This document shows positions 1-11,130 of a DNA stretch of 64,000 nt, piece by piece. Source of the DNA: Cepaea nemoralis (taxonomy: Eukaryota > Mollusca > Gastropoda > Stylommatophora > Helicidae); assembly GCA_014155875.1 (NCBI GenBank), contig JACEFZ010027755.1:62001-126000 (forward strand). Direction: 5' to 3'. A model generated the notes under the pieces. That model was not told where the DNA came from. It was given only the letters and a program-made list of their open reading frames with translations, and did no database searches. Made by a program: the position numbers and the translations under genes. Every line of letters begins with the position of its first letter. The stretch's first letter is position 1.

Positions 1-2525
1 AGGAGGAAAATGGATCTTTGGGACTAAAATAATGTACGGGTTAGGCATTGGAATTGCCGTAGTGCAAAGCAACGAGGACCAATTTTGGAGAAAAAGGTCT
101 ACGATTTTTATACCCCGATGTTACAAGAACTGAAGACAAACTCTTTTAAGTGCCCTGGCTATACATGTTACATAAACCCAATCGGGCAGGGAAGACATGG
201 GCATGCTCTAGTGGTCAAGGATGGCTTACAGCATTCGATACTGTATATGAGTGGGTGGGGTCAGAAAGTAAAGAAGTGCAGGGGATGCAGATTAAAATCG
301 GATGATACTGCTGGAACATAATACATATATATGTAAGTGGGGAATCTTGCTTAAGCAGAGATAGTTGGGACCGGTTGAAAGGTTCACGGATACCCCTGGT
401 ATCTGATATGTGGTGACTTCAATGCACGTGCCAAAGAGTGGGACAGGTCGGGAGAGAACAGGCAGGGTACTGCTTTTGCTGAGGCCTTGCTTGAGTCGGA
501 TGTGATCTGTCTAAATGATGGGGCACCAACTAGGCTGGCAATGAGACCGGGGGACCCTGACACGTCATCGACCTGGCACTTGTATCCCAAGAGGCGGCAT
601 CAGACATAAAATGGAGTGTTCTTGTGGACCATGCAAGCGACCCTGTTCTGTACTGATACCTTAGTCCAGTACAGTCAGGGCTATAAGAGCCCGCAGATCA
701 TTCAGTTATGATTATGACCACTCAGCGCCCTTGGGACGCCATAGGTCACAGGGAAGATCAAACCAACAAGAAGAATCTTCACCCAACCACCATAGTGGAT
801 AATTCATAGAGGGAAAAGAGGGTGGCCTTAAGGAATTGGCAAGATGGTGCGGAGAGCAACAAATTCAGTTGCCACATAATTGGAGGAGGAGGGAAGGTAT
901 AAAAAAAAATAAAGGTGCAGAATTTTAAACTCCAGGCAACAGAGGCAAAAAGGATTAAGTGGGAACAGTTCATAAATTAAGTCGGTGGGTATGTGACATT
1001 GGGTAAATTCTGGAAGCTGCACCGGCGGATGAACAGACAGGCGATGCCTGGTACACATGGTACCGTTTATGATGATATCAACCGATCTATGACAACTGAC
1101 CAGGACAAAGGGGAGGCTTTTCTTGCACTGTTTATACAACAGACGGATCAGAAAGATAGAGTTGTTAGAGATATGGTTAGAGAAGCCTTGTCACCAGTCA
1201 CAAAGAAGGAGGACTGAGAGGTTAAGATGGAGGATATTAGACGGGTACTGAAATGGGCTAAAAACACAGCGCCAGGCCCGGACGGAGCGAGGAACACCCA
1301 TATGAGTAGCATGAAGGATTGGGACTTGGAGGAGATAGCTCTTTGTTTCAACCTAAGCATGAGAACTGCGAAATACCCTAGGATTGGCTACACAGCTACC
1401 TGGTCCCACACCCAAAGCCAGGTAAGGATCACTCCACACTTAAAGGATACCGAATAAAACCTTGTAAAACACCTTTGGCAAAGTCGTCGAAACGATAGTA
1501 GCCCGTAGGCTCCAGCAAAATTTGGAAAGTCGTAAACTGCTTCCCAAAGGGCTCGGGAGATACCGGCCTGGGAAGGGCACCTGGACCAATGCGGCTACTT
1601 TTGCATTTGATGTCTATGAGGGCTTCCAGGATAAACAGGAGTCTGTGGCGGTAGCTGTTGACCTGGAGGATGCGTATAACATGGTTAGGTATGATCGGTT
1701 AAAATAGACTCTGTTGGATATGGAGGTCTGCCCTTGTCTTGTCAGATGGGTTGCGGTAGCCCTTTATGAGCGTAAGCACATGGGTTCTTGGACTTCTGAT
1801 CCCTGTACAATTACATCTGGGTTGCCACAGGATCTGCCATGTCCCCCGTGCTCTTTAGTGTCTACACCAGCAAAGTCGCAGCTATTGAGACGCCAGGTGT
1901 TGGTAGAATCTTAACATTTGCAGATGGTATGCTGGATACAGACAGGGCAGAGATAGGGACAATTTGGCTGCAGATTTACAGATGGCAGTAAACAGGTTGG
2001 CAGGGTGGTGCTAGGTCGCAGGGGCCGTTATAAACCCAGACAAGGCATCGCTTGTGTGGTACTCCCTGGATAATCGGATTGTGAAGGCATATGTCTCATG
2101 TATTATATTGAATCGATTCTCTCTTAGTAGAGAGAGTAAATTAAAGTACTCGAGTATCACCTTCGACAGGTGTATGTCTTTTAAAGATCATGTGAAGGCT
2201 TTGGTGGTGAAGGCTGGTAGGGAACTTAATGTTTTGAGGGCGATGGCGGCAACTGGGGTAGAGCAGAGGATTCTTTACATGCTTTTTCAGTAGTCAATAC
2301 TTTTTGTCATTGAGTATGGTTTGGGGCTCATGACAGTATCAAAGATCCAGCTTGAAAGGTTGCAGCACATACAAAATGCGGCAATGCGGGTGATTCTGGG
2401 GTGCACACAGGACATATAAATTATATGCATGAGGCATATCCTGGAGCTTCCACAATGGCGGAGAGGCATAGGGTTCTTCAGGCCAAATGGTACATGAGAG
2501 TAGCTGCAGATAGGAATCAACCCCT
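1..2525 (+). pseudogene. LINE-I1 polyprotein, 5' part (endonuclease and reverse transcriptase), decayed
   Basis: This is a broken non-LTR retrotransposon polyprotein read left to right through several frames. The endonuclease piece shows ICGDFNA near 410-430. RT pieces follow: TAPGPDG near 1266-1287, VDLEDAYNMV near 1655-1685, SAMSPVLFSVYTSK near 1834-1875 and FADG near 1916-1927, where the second catalytic Asp of the usual FADD is Gly. IQNAAMRVILG near 2370-2400 is typical of the RT C-terminal region. Several stops and frameshifts exclude function. The coding sense stops at about 2525, where an inverted LINE is inserted, and resumes with the RNase H part at about 7508. The presence of RNase H (family knowledge) places it in the I/Jockey-like group; the exact clade is not settled. 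Its 5' end lies at or beyond the window edge. Confidence 0.75.
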
Positions 2526-3435
2526 GCATCTCATCTCATCTCATCATGTTCCTCTTTTACCTTGCGGTGTCGTGGTGAAGTATAAACATCGTGAGAGTGC
2601 TCGATTATGGGCTTCATATATCGATATTCCCATAGACTCTGCTATTCCCTCCGTCCAACGTTTATGTGGTCGGCCTCTTCCTCTGTTTCCGTCTGGTCTG
2701 TACATCATTGTTTGTTGTGGTATGCTGTTGACTGGTAACCTACTTGCATTGCCAAACCATTTGACTTGCTGCTTTCTAATAAAATCTAGTGCTGCTTTAA
2801 CCCCGACTTTAGTCCTGATTTCTTCATTTCTGATCTTATCTCTTCTTGATACGTTGAGTATTCTTCTCAGGAACCTCATTTCTGTGGTTGTGATTTTTCT
2901 TTTCTCTTTTTCTGTCATTGTCCAGATTTGGCATTGGTATCATAGAGTTGGTAGGAAGATTGTGTTGTAAAATGCTTTCTTAGTAGTAGTAGTTATTGAT
3001 GCATGTTTGTTCTTTAGTATTGGTGCCATTTGTCCAATGAGTTGATTTGCCTTATTGCACCTATTTTCGATCTCGTCTTCTGATCTGCCATTTGATGATA
3101 TTATACTTCCTAGGTACTTGAAACTCTTTACTTTTTTCAAGGGATGTTCGTTTAGGTGAATTGTTGTTGTTTGTTCTTCTTTAGTTATAGTCATTACCCC
3201 TGTTTTGCTTGTGCTAATTTTCATGTTATGTTCCCTACACTTTTCGTTTAGACTATTCATGTGGTTTTGTAATTCAGCTTCTGATTTTGCTATTACTGCT
3301 TGGTCGTCCACAAACAGAAGTTGTCTAATGGTTAGATTTGCAGATGGTTCTTCGTCTGTGTTCTCGTCACGCGTTATTCTTGCTGTCTCTGCTTGGATGG
3401 TTTCTTTACATATGTTGTCTATATATGTTACTAGC
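2526..3435 (-). pseudogene. RTE-A copy 1, C-terminal reverse transcriptase
   Basis: The minus strand from about 3435 to 2544 encodes the thumb and C-terminal part of the RT, nearly residue for residue the same as RTE-A copy 2 at 9290-10119. Motifs include AVIAKSEAELQNHMNSLNE, SFKYLGSIISSNGRSEDEIE, EMRFLRRILNVSRRDK and WFGNASRLPVNS. A frameshift lies near 2930. The minus strand ends in the GAGAT-repeat tail at about 2526-2545. Confidence 0.8.
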
Positions 3436-3527
3436 TGACCCGGCCCGGCTTTGCCCAGACCCTGGTGGGGAGCATCTCATTTAATTCATATAAGTAGTCA
3501 TATAAGTTCTCGTTCCGTTACCGAATA

Positions 3528-3528
<1 letters not shown>

Positions 3529-3614
<86 letters not shown>
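3529..3614. repeat. (CTGT)n microsatellite
   Basis: This is a perfect or near-perfect tetranucleotide array of about 86 bases inside the nested insert. Shorter arrays of the same unit occur at about 3711-3749 and 3833-3901. Confidence 0.95.
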
Positions 3615-3853
3615 GACCCGGCCAGGCATCGCCCAGCTCCTGGTGTGGAGCATCTCGTTTAATTCATATAAGTAGTCATATAAGCTCCCGTTCCCGTTCC
3701 CGACTATCTATCTGTCTGTCTGTCTGTCTATCTGTCTGTCTGTCTGTCTGATCCGGCCCGGCTTCGCCCAGCCCCTGATGGGGAGCATCTCATTTAATTC
3801 ATATAAGTAGTCATATAAGTTCCCGTTCCCGACTGTCTGTCTGTCTGTCTAAC

Positions 3854-3903
<50 letters not shown>

Positions 3904-4059
3904 ATCATTTATTTGTTGCAGTTAGAACAACCTTAGATAAACGAAGACCAACTTACAAAAAGCATTAGAAAGAGCACTTGAAAGATCTTTATATCTTCCC
4001 CAACAATTAACTTGGGTAAATGGAGCGGCGGCAGCAGCAGCAGCAGAAGAAGAAAAAGG

Positions 4060-4966
4060 AGGAGTAGGAGCTGGGAGTAGGAGAGAGGAGTAGGAGGGAA
4101 GAAGAGATAGGCGGAGAGAGGAGGAGGAGGGAAGAGGAGGGAGGAGGAAGGAGGAGGAGGAGTAGGGAGGAATAGGAGGGAGGAGGAGGGATCAGGAGGA
4201 GGAGAGAGAAGGAGGAGGGAGGAGGAGGGAGGAAGAGGGAGGAGGAAGGAGGAGGAAGGAGGAGGAAGGAGGAGGAGGAGGCAGGAGGAGACAGGAGGAG
4301 GCAGGAGGAGGAGGGGAGGAGGAGGGGGAGGAAGAGTAGGGAGGAGGAGGAAGAGGGAGGAGGAAGAGGGAGGAGGAAGGAGAAGGAGGGAGGAGAAGAA
4401 CGCAGGAGGAGGGGGAGGATGAGGAGGGAGGAGGAGGGAGGAGGAGAGGGAGGAGGAGGGAGATGGAGGATGAGGAGGGAGGAGGAGGGAGGAGGAGGGA
4501 TGTGGAGGGAGGAGGAGGAGGGAGGAGGAGGGAGGAAGTAGAGGGAGGAGGAGGAGGGAGGAGGAGAGAGGATGAGGAGGGAGGAGAAGAAGGGAGGAGG
4601 AGGGAGGAGGAGAAGGGAGGAGGAGGGAGGAGGAGAGGGAGGAGGAGCAAGAGGGAGGAGGAAGGAGGAGGAAGAGGGAAAGAGAGGAGGAGGGATGAGG
4701 GGGAGGACGTAGGAGGAGGGAGTAGGAGGAGGAGGGAGGAGGAGGGAGGAGTAGGAGGGAGTAGGAGGAGGAAGGGAGAGGAGTGATTAGGAGGAGGGAG
4801 GAGGGCGAGGAGGTAGGAGGAGGAAGAGGGAGGAGGGAGGAGGAGGAGGAAGGAGGAGGAGGAAGGAGGAGGAGGAGGAGAAAGAGGGAGGAGGAGGATG
4901 GAGGAGGGATAGGGAGGAAGGGGAGGGGAAGAGGGTAGGAGGAGGAGGGGAGAGGAGGAGGAGGAT
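4060..4966. repeat. Degenerate (GGA)n purine tract, about 0.9 kb
   Basis: The plus strand is almost pure purine, made of GGA/GGAGGA units broken by GAA, GTA and GAT variants. Long open frames across it in several phases (Pro/Ser/Leu-rich or Arg/Glu/Gly-rich) are by-products of the repeat and not genes. A long polypurine mirror tract can form triplex DNA, but that is general knowledge, not something shown here. Confidence 0.9.
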
Positions 4967-5614
4967 GATTATAACGCATATGCCTGTAGATAACTGCAAC
5001 GAAAAGGTGGGTCTGTCTATCTATCTGACCCGGCGTGGCTTCGCCCAGCTCCTGGCGGGTAGCGTCTCATTAAATTCATACAACAAAAAAAAAGTAACTT
5101 AAAAGAATGTCCTTCCACACACCATCCATTATTTTTAATGAAAACTGTTTCTAATCACCTACATGACTGTAGATAACTTCTTAAGCATAAAAAGATGAGT
5201 TACAATGTTATGCATTATGCATTATTTTTATGAAAACTTTGAAAATGCCTTAAAGATTATATCATGATTTATTATAACTCATATGCCGGTAAATAACTAT
5301 AGACAAAGAGTTTATAAATCTTTGAAAACCATGCAACAATATGACTATAAGTTATACAGAAAAGTTATTAAAAGTTATGCCCCTTGAAATAACTTTTACA
5401 GAGTTAAGTCCCCTTGCTATATAGAAATTACAATGAAAAATGAAAAATTAAATAATATTAAGTAAGCAGCCGATTTCGCACTAAAAAAATATCACAGTTG
5501 GCAGCGCGAAAATGAGAGGAAGACGTGTAAAAATTTTTATCTCAATCGGATGGACCGTTCGCTAACGCATAAAGGACATGCACACCCACCCACACACATC
5601 CTTTTTTATATATA

Positions 5615-7507
5615 AGAAGATGAACAAGAGAGGGGACATGACACAACCTTTTCGTACTCCAGATCTTATGGTGAAGGGTTCTGAGTGTCCTCCAGTTGCT
5701 CTTACTATGCATTCACTGTTGTTGTATAATCTTCTGCATAGGTTTGTTAGAGTTGTTACTCACTCCATATTGTTTAAGGATTTCCAACAGCTTGTTTCTA
5801 TCTACTCTATCGAATGCCTTTTCTTGGTCGACAAAGGCTAAGTAGAGTGTTTCATTGAATTCGATTGATTTTTCTATGTTGTCTAAGAGCAAAAATGGCA
5901 TCTGTGCATCCGTTGTTTTTCCTAAATCCAAGTTGTGTTTCGTTTAGCTGGGGTTCTAAAGTAGTTCGTAATCTGTTTTCAAGAATTTTTAACATATTTT
6001 CCCAGTATGACTCAACAGTGAAATGCCTCTGTTTTGTGTGCAGTCTCTTTTGCTGCCTTTGTTTTTCCAAACTGGGATAATTATGGCATTTCCCCAGTCT
6101 CGCGGTGTCTGTTGTTCTACCCAAACATGGTTGAATAGTCTATGTAGCCAAGCTGTTCCCACTTCTCTTGCTGCTTTAATTAGTTCATTTGGTATTTCAT
6201 CCTGTCCCGGTGATTTGTTCAGTTGGGCTAATCTGATGGCTTTTATAATTTCTTCTTTTAGTATGTCTGGTTCTAGTTCTTCGGTGACATCTGTGTAGGT
6301 CTCTTGAATTCCTGTGACATCTGATGGGATGTTGAGAAGTTGTTCGAAATACTGCTTCCACCTTATTAGGATTTGTTTTTGTTCACTTATTGGTTCTTCA
6401 TATTCGCTGTTAATTATTTCAGTTGGGTCAAAGGGTCTCCTCTGGTTCGTATTGCACTTATCTTTTTGTAGAAGTTTCTAGTTGCCTCCTTGTAGTTTTT
6501 ATTTAGGGTTTCTCCATACTCGTCCCAGTCTTTTTGTTTTTCTCTCTTTACTATTCTATTCACATGTCTTCTCGCTATTTTATATTCTATGTAATCACAT
6601 TCCTGTTTGCTCTTCAACCACTTTTTATATTTTTCATTTTTGTCTTTTACCGCTTTCTTTACTTCTGGGTTCCACCAACTTGTTATTTTCTTTATCCGTG
6701 TTTTGCGTTTTTTGATGTTCCACAGGTTATTTTTGCAGTATTTAAAATGCTTGATTTGAACATCTCCCATTCTTCTTCCACTGTTTTTCTTTCTGTCGGT
6801 AATTTTACGAAGAGTTCAGTTAGTTCTTTCTCATAGTTTTCACTTACTGCCTAGTCTTTAAGGTTTTTTAAGTTTACTGATTCGCATGGCATGTATTTTC
6901 CTGCTCTTTGTTTTCTTCTTTTGATTATTCTTATTGTGGCAACGACTGCTTTATGATCTGTGTTTATACTGAAATTGGGCACTGCCCTTGCATCTAATAT
7001 ATTTCTCTTTCTTTTATGTCTTGTTAATATAAAATCAATTTGGCTTTTAGTATCTGGATCGTTCCATTAACACCAGGTGTATACTTGTGAATCTTTATGT
7101 TTATAGAATGTGTTTGTTATATAGAGGTCGTGTTGGCTGCAAAGCTCTATCAGTCTACTTCCGTTATCATTCCTTTCATTATGCTGATCTCCAAATGCTC
7201 CCAGATGTTTTGCTATGCCCACTCTGTTATGTCCTAGACCTGCATTGAAGTCTCCCACAACTATGATGTTGTCCTGCTTATCTATTTTATTTAGCACATC
7301 ATGTATGTCTTCGTAGAAGTCCTCGCATTCTTGCTAATTATTGTTTGCATTACATGGTGCGTATATTTGTACATATGTTGTAATTGTTGTTCTTTTATTC
7401 TCACTGTTATGATTCTTTCTGATATATATTTTATTTCTAGTGTTCCTCTTGCTAGCCGTGGTTCAATGACTATTCCCACACCGTGTCTTGCCCTTTCTTG
7501 CTGTTCT
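5615..7507 (-). pseudogene. RTE-A copy 1, endonuclease and N-terminal reverse transcriptase
   Basis: Read on the minus strand from 7566 downward, this decayed coding region has an APE-type endonuclease. One piece contains ARHGVGIVIEP (about 7470-7500) and the next VVGDFNAGLGHNRVG (about 7215-7265), with the DFNA catalytic motif. A lysine-rich linker with SWWNPEVKKAVKDKN lies near 6640-6690. RT begins with NRLRTTLEPQLNETQLGFRK near 5925-5985 and the first catalytic block LAFVDQEKAFDRVDRNKL near 5795-5850. Frameshifts separate the pieces. At about 5615 the frame meets the nested GGA/CTGT element and resumes at 3435. Confidence 0.75.
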
Positions 7508-8445
7508 ACTCCAGAGTAAACAAACCTGTAACTGCGGCGGAGCTTCTTGCATCCTTTCCCCTGCATGAAGCCATTAATATGGCCAAGGGTAATAGACTAA
7601 GACGAGGCACGTCCTGGATGGCACAGACAGAAATATCTATACGTCAGGTGTGTGATCTAGAGACCATCAATAGGGTAACAGTGTGGGTTGAAGTACCGGC
7701 AGACAGGACGGACTGGCACAATGTAATAGTAACACTGGGTCGTGAGTGCAGAGAATTGTTTGAGGTGCAACAACTGATCCAGGTGACATTGTGATCTAAA
7801 CTGATGGGTCAATGGTGAGAAACAGACGAAGTGGTTGGGGTTTCATTGCGAAGGCTAATGGACGATTCTTAAAAAAGGAGAGTATTACATATGAGGCTAC
7901 AACCTCCAGCATGAAAATGGAGGTGGAAGCAGTCATAGTGGCATTCCGTTGGTTAGAGAAGACCACTGCAACACACAATGTCTTCATCGCGGACTCAAGG
8001 AGTAAACTTAGAAAGGTGGAGAAAGGAAGGTTTCGTCTGGAATGGCTCACCTCTCCTCAGAGGTCACAGATTGTGAGATGTGTATGGATGTTTTGCCCTG
8101 GCCATGCGAGAGTGCCGGGGAATGAACAGGCTGATAGGCTGGCAGGGAATCCACCTCTTGGTGGTAGATTACCTATGGACAAGGGAGGGGTGGTCGTACT
8201 TCTGTGGGACCAGGTGGTGAAGGTGGAGGAACAGATTAAGAACCCGTATGTGGAACGGATGAGACTGCGGGAGGTTGGCGGAGGTTCTGGTAGCATCTCA
8301 AAGCTGAGAGGGTAGACCAGAAGAACTTTCAATCAGATAGCGGTGGGAACGATAAGTAGTGTGAACTCTTCGCTGGCTGTTGAACGAGGGGACGGAGCAC
8401 GTATGGGAATGTCCTGAGTGCAGTGCCGGTTCTTAGCTCAGCTCA
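7508..8445 (+). pseudogene. LINE-I1 polyprotein, 3' part (RNase H domain and 3' tail)
   Basis: This continues the element that starts at position 1. A segment reading PVTAAELLASFPLHEAINMA (about 7525-7585) leads to an RNase H domain at 7795-8160. The domain shows TDGS, MEVEAVIVAFRWLE, VFIADSRS and PGHARVPGNEQADRLAG, which carry the acidic and His positions expected of a LINE RNase H. A TAA at 7797-7799 replaces the codon just before TDGS, so the frame is broken. The C-terminal part (PYVERMRLREVG) matches a second fragment at 46970-47300. Both copies end in a short CTCAA-type tail (about 8432-8450 here), which I take as the simple-repeat 3' end of this family. Confidence 0.75.
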
Positions 8446-8455
8446 ACTCAACTCA

Positions 8456-8690
8456 TCTGATCTGGCCAGTCGCCATGATGTTTCCCATTGCTTCTCTTGT
8501 CTTTTGTTTAATGACTAAAACACCGTTTATCTTTTTTCTTATGGTGGCGTATATTTTACTTTCTCAAGCACTAGTTGTCAGTTACTCTAGAAATCGGATG
8601 TATTCTCAGAATTCGTCTCAGGAACTACATCTCCGCCGTCACCAAGCTGTTTCTCATTTGTTAGCTCACATTTCATGATTTGGCCCGGGA
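8456..8690 (-). pseudogene. RTE-type LINE 3' fragment
   Basis: The minus strand reads VTAEM, a stop, then FLRRILRI (about 8600-8660), the block just before the RT C-terminus that RTE-B carries as MAAEMWFLRKMQRI. Several stops follow. It sits directly after the tail of LINE-I1. Confidence 0.5.
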
Positions 8691-8815
8691 AGGTTAACCC
8701 GGTCAACAAATGCCCGCAGAAGTCGGATGTGTCGGCCTAACGGTGCAAGAACGCAGCTCTGCTGTAAACAGGCACAACGCAATCACATCCGAAAAAAAAC
8801 TCCGGATGAACGGAT
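8691..8815 (+). mobile_element. LINE-C 3'-end fragment (GGTTAACC...CTCCGGATGAACG family)
   Basis: This 125-base segment matches the 3' end of the composite repeat at 53540-53675 and, inverted, 50137-50265. Shared words are GGTTAACC, GCCCGCAGAAGTCGGATGT, GTAAACAGGC and CTCCGGATGAACG. In the other two copies it runs into a GAA/TTC array; here it is followed at once by RTE-A copy 2, so either the tail was lost or RTE-A inserted at it. Confidence 0.6.
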
Positions 8816-10165
8816 GCACACAATACAGAGGCATTTCACTGTTGAGTCATACTGGGAAAATATTTTGCAAAATTCTTGAAAAAAGATTACGAACTACTTT
8901 AGAACCCCAGCTAAGCGAAACGCAGCTTGGATTTAGGAAAAACAAAGGATGCACAGACGCCATTTTTGCTCTTAGACAACTTATAGAAAAATCAATTGAA
9001 TTCAATGAAACACTCTACTTAGCCTTTGTTGACCAAGAAAAGGCATTTGATAGGGTAGATAGAAACAAGCTGTGGGAAATCCTTAAACAATATGGAGTGA
9101 GTACACATCTAACAAACCTATGTAGAAGTTTATACGACAACAGTGAATGCATAGTGAGAGCAACTGGAGGACACTCAGAACCCTTCACCATAAGATCTGG
9201 AGTACGACAAGGTTGTGTCCTGTCCCCTCTCTTGTTCATAACATATATAGACAACATATGTAAAGAAACCAGCCAAGCAGAGACAGCAAGAATACCGCAT
9301 GACGAGAACACAGAAGAAGAACCATCTGCAAATCTAACCATTAGAGAACTCCTGTTTGCGGACGACCAAGCACTAATAGCAAAATCAGAAGCTGAATTAC
9401 AAGACCACATGAATAGTCTAAACGAAATGTGTAGGGAACATAACATGAAAATTAGCACAAGCAAAACAGAGGTAATGACTATAACTAAAGAAGAACAAAC
9501 AGCAACAATTCACCTAAACGAACATCCCTTGAAACAAGTAAAGAGCTTCAAGTACCTAGGAAGTATAATATCATCAAATGGCAGATCAGAAGACGAGATC
9601 GAAAATAGGTGCAATAAGGCAAATCAACTCATTGGACAAATGGCACCAATACTAAAGAACAAACATGTATCAATAACTACTAAGAAAGCACTTTACAACA
9701 CAATCTTCCTACCAACTCTGTGCTACCAATGCCAAACCTGGACAATGACAGAAAAAGAGAAAAGAAAAATCACAACAACAGAAATGAGGTTCCTGAGAAG
9801 AATACTCAACGTATCAAGAAGAGATAAGATCAGAAATGAAGAAATCAGGACTAAAGTGGGGGTTAAAGCTGCTCTAGATTTTATTAGAAAGCAGCAAGTC
9901 AAATGGTTTGGCCATGCAAGTAGGCTACCAGTCAACAGCATGCCACAACAAGCAATGACGTACAGACCAGATGGAAACAGAGGAAGAGGCCGACCACGTA
10001 AACGCTGGACGGAGGGAATAACAGAATCCATGGGAATGTCGATATACGAAGCCCATAACCGGGCACTCTCACGAAGTTTATACTTCACCTCGACACCGCA
10101 AGGTACAAGAGGAACATGATGAGAGATGAGATGAGAACGAAGAAGAAGATTTCAGGATTTACTGA
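8816..10165 (+). pseudogene. RTE-A copy 2: 5'-truncated LINE, open RT frame
   Basis: A continuous frame from about 8816 to 10119 encodes an RT without the upstream endonuclease. Motif order: YRGISLLSHTGKIFCKILE, ETQLGFRKNKGCTDAIFALR, LAFVDQEKAFDRVDRNKLW (first catalytic Asp), SGVRQGCVLSPLLF, LLFADDQALIA (catalytic FADD), SFKYLGSIISS, EMRFLRRILNVSRRDK and the Arg-rich GRGRPRKRWTEGI. The frame opens upstream (from 8710) inside an unrelated repeat, so the apparent 469-residue protein is a chance fusion; the LINE part begins near 8816. With endonuclease and 5' end missing it is dead on arrival, typical of incomplete target-primed reverse transcription. The tail after the stop is ATGAGAGATGAGATGAG, as in copy 1. 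Confidence 0.85.
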
Positions 10166-10169
10166 TACA

Positions 10170-10430
10170 CAGAAGAGCAGGCTGGATATATCATTTCGGT
10201 TAGGGCTGTGCGGTAACTTATCTCAGAATGATACAAGTCTTTGAAATGCCGCCCCTATGTTTTTTTTTTTTTTTTTAAATGCCGCCCCTTAAAGATGTTT
10301 AATTATGGAATGGCTCAAACTGTATTTTGATTTCGCTGCTTATACCGCCTCCTTACGGTGCCACCTGATGCGGCCGCCTCTCTGTAACATAGCACGGCAC
10401 GACCCTGATTTCGGTACTCGCTGACAGTGA
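10170..10430. other. No recognised gene; short A/T runs
   Basis: About 260 bases follow the RTE-A tail. There is a T run near 10260-10277 and two similar GCCGCCCC(T/C)(A/T) words on either side of it. I see no coding sense or known repeat. Confidence 0.4.
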
Positions 10431-10439
10431 AATTAAAGT

Positions 10440-11110
10440 GATTTAGTACATAAGTGACTTTCTATTTCATGAAATATACTATCTTTCTGACATAAAAGGA
10501 AAGTGTATATTACATAAGACACTTTTCATCTTTTTAAATGAAGCTTTTGCTTGCCTTATTCTGCTCTGAACATCAATCACGTATCTTCCATAGCATGCTC
10601 TGATTGTCCCTATATTTGTTTTTTTGTTTTTTTTTTAAATTCCCTTCTATTGTTTCATCACATATTTGTATTGTATTTTTTAAAAATTAAATGTTTCTGA
10701 TTTCGTGATATGAAAAGGAAGGTATCTTGTTTGCACTTTCTTACTTCAAAAGTTTTTGCAGTTCTTTTGCATTGTCAGTTATCAATATTGTACCATCTGT
10801 ATAATGCAGATTGTTTATAACTTCCAACTTGTATTTTCTGGTTTCACATTGTTATTTTGTTACAAAAGGAGAAGAGATCCTTAGACAAAGCATATCCTTG
10901 TCTTACTCCTTGCTTTATCTATTCATAATTGTCCACCCTATTCGCCATTTTAATGTATACTACATGTTCTGTATATATATATATATATACATGATTCAGA
11001 TATCTTTCCTCTAAGTTTTAATATCCTTCAAAATTTTGCTCATGTCATGATGCTTCACTTTATCAAATACTTTAGTGGAATTTAAACAACGTATCTACAG
11101 TAAGTATCTC
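10440..11110 (-). pseudogene. Decayed APE-type LINE reverse transcriptase
   Basis: On the minus strand, fragments in RT order can be read. VDLNSTKVFDKVKHHDMSKIL lies near 11030-11095 (equivalent to the first catalytic block), GVRQGYALSKDLFSF near 10865-10910, and DVQSRIRQAKASFKKMK near 10530-10580. Many frameshifts and a small TA array (about 10972-10990) interrupt it. The element is very old and its family is not assigned. Confidence 0.55.
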
Positions 11111-11130
11111 AACTGATCTATATATTTCTG

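Larger units (their letters stand above)
3436..5614. mobile_element. Non-autonomous insert built of CTGT and GGA arrays, nested in RTE-A
   Basis: This 2.2-kb segment interrupts RTE-A. Comparison with RTE-A copy 2 around 9230-9280 puts the break in a TATATATGTTA stretch; TATATA is seen on both sides, so borders are known to about 10 bases. The insert carries four copies of a short segment containing CCGGC(C/G)(C/T)GGCTT(C/T)GCCCAG, at about 3437, 3614, 3750 and 5027. The first three are each followed by ATTCATATAAGTAGTCATATAAG and a CTGT array. A long GGA array follows, then an AT-rich 500-bp tail ending CCTTTTTTATATATAAGA. No protein-coding sequence is visible. The element type is unknown. 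Confidence 0.5.
2526..7507 (-). mobile_element. RTE-A copy 1: inverted APE-type LINE inserted in LINE-I1
   Basis: An inverted LINE lies between the two halves of LINE-I1. Its 5' (endonuclease) end is at about 7507 and its 3' end at about 2526, where the minus strand finishes with repeated GAGAT, the same tail as RTE-A copy 2 after 10119. The flanks AATCAACCCCTG on the left and AAACAAACCTG on the right look like a degraded target duplication. The element is itself split by the insert at about 3436-5614. The coding order endonuclease, then RT, with no RNase H, and the RT sequence suggest an RTE-like group. Confidence 0.7.

Noticed and set aside
3933..4979. A 348-residue Pro/Ser/Leu-rich frame and overlapping frames on both strands
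   Set aside because: They are translations of the GGA purine array in several phases; no domain or unique sequence is present.
8710..10119. A single 469-residue protein
   Set aside because: The first 35 or so residues come from a different repeat (LINE-C end); only the part from about 8816 is RT.
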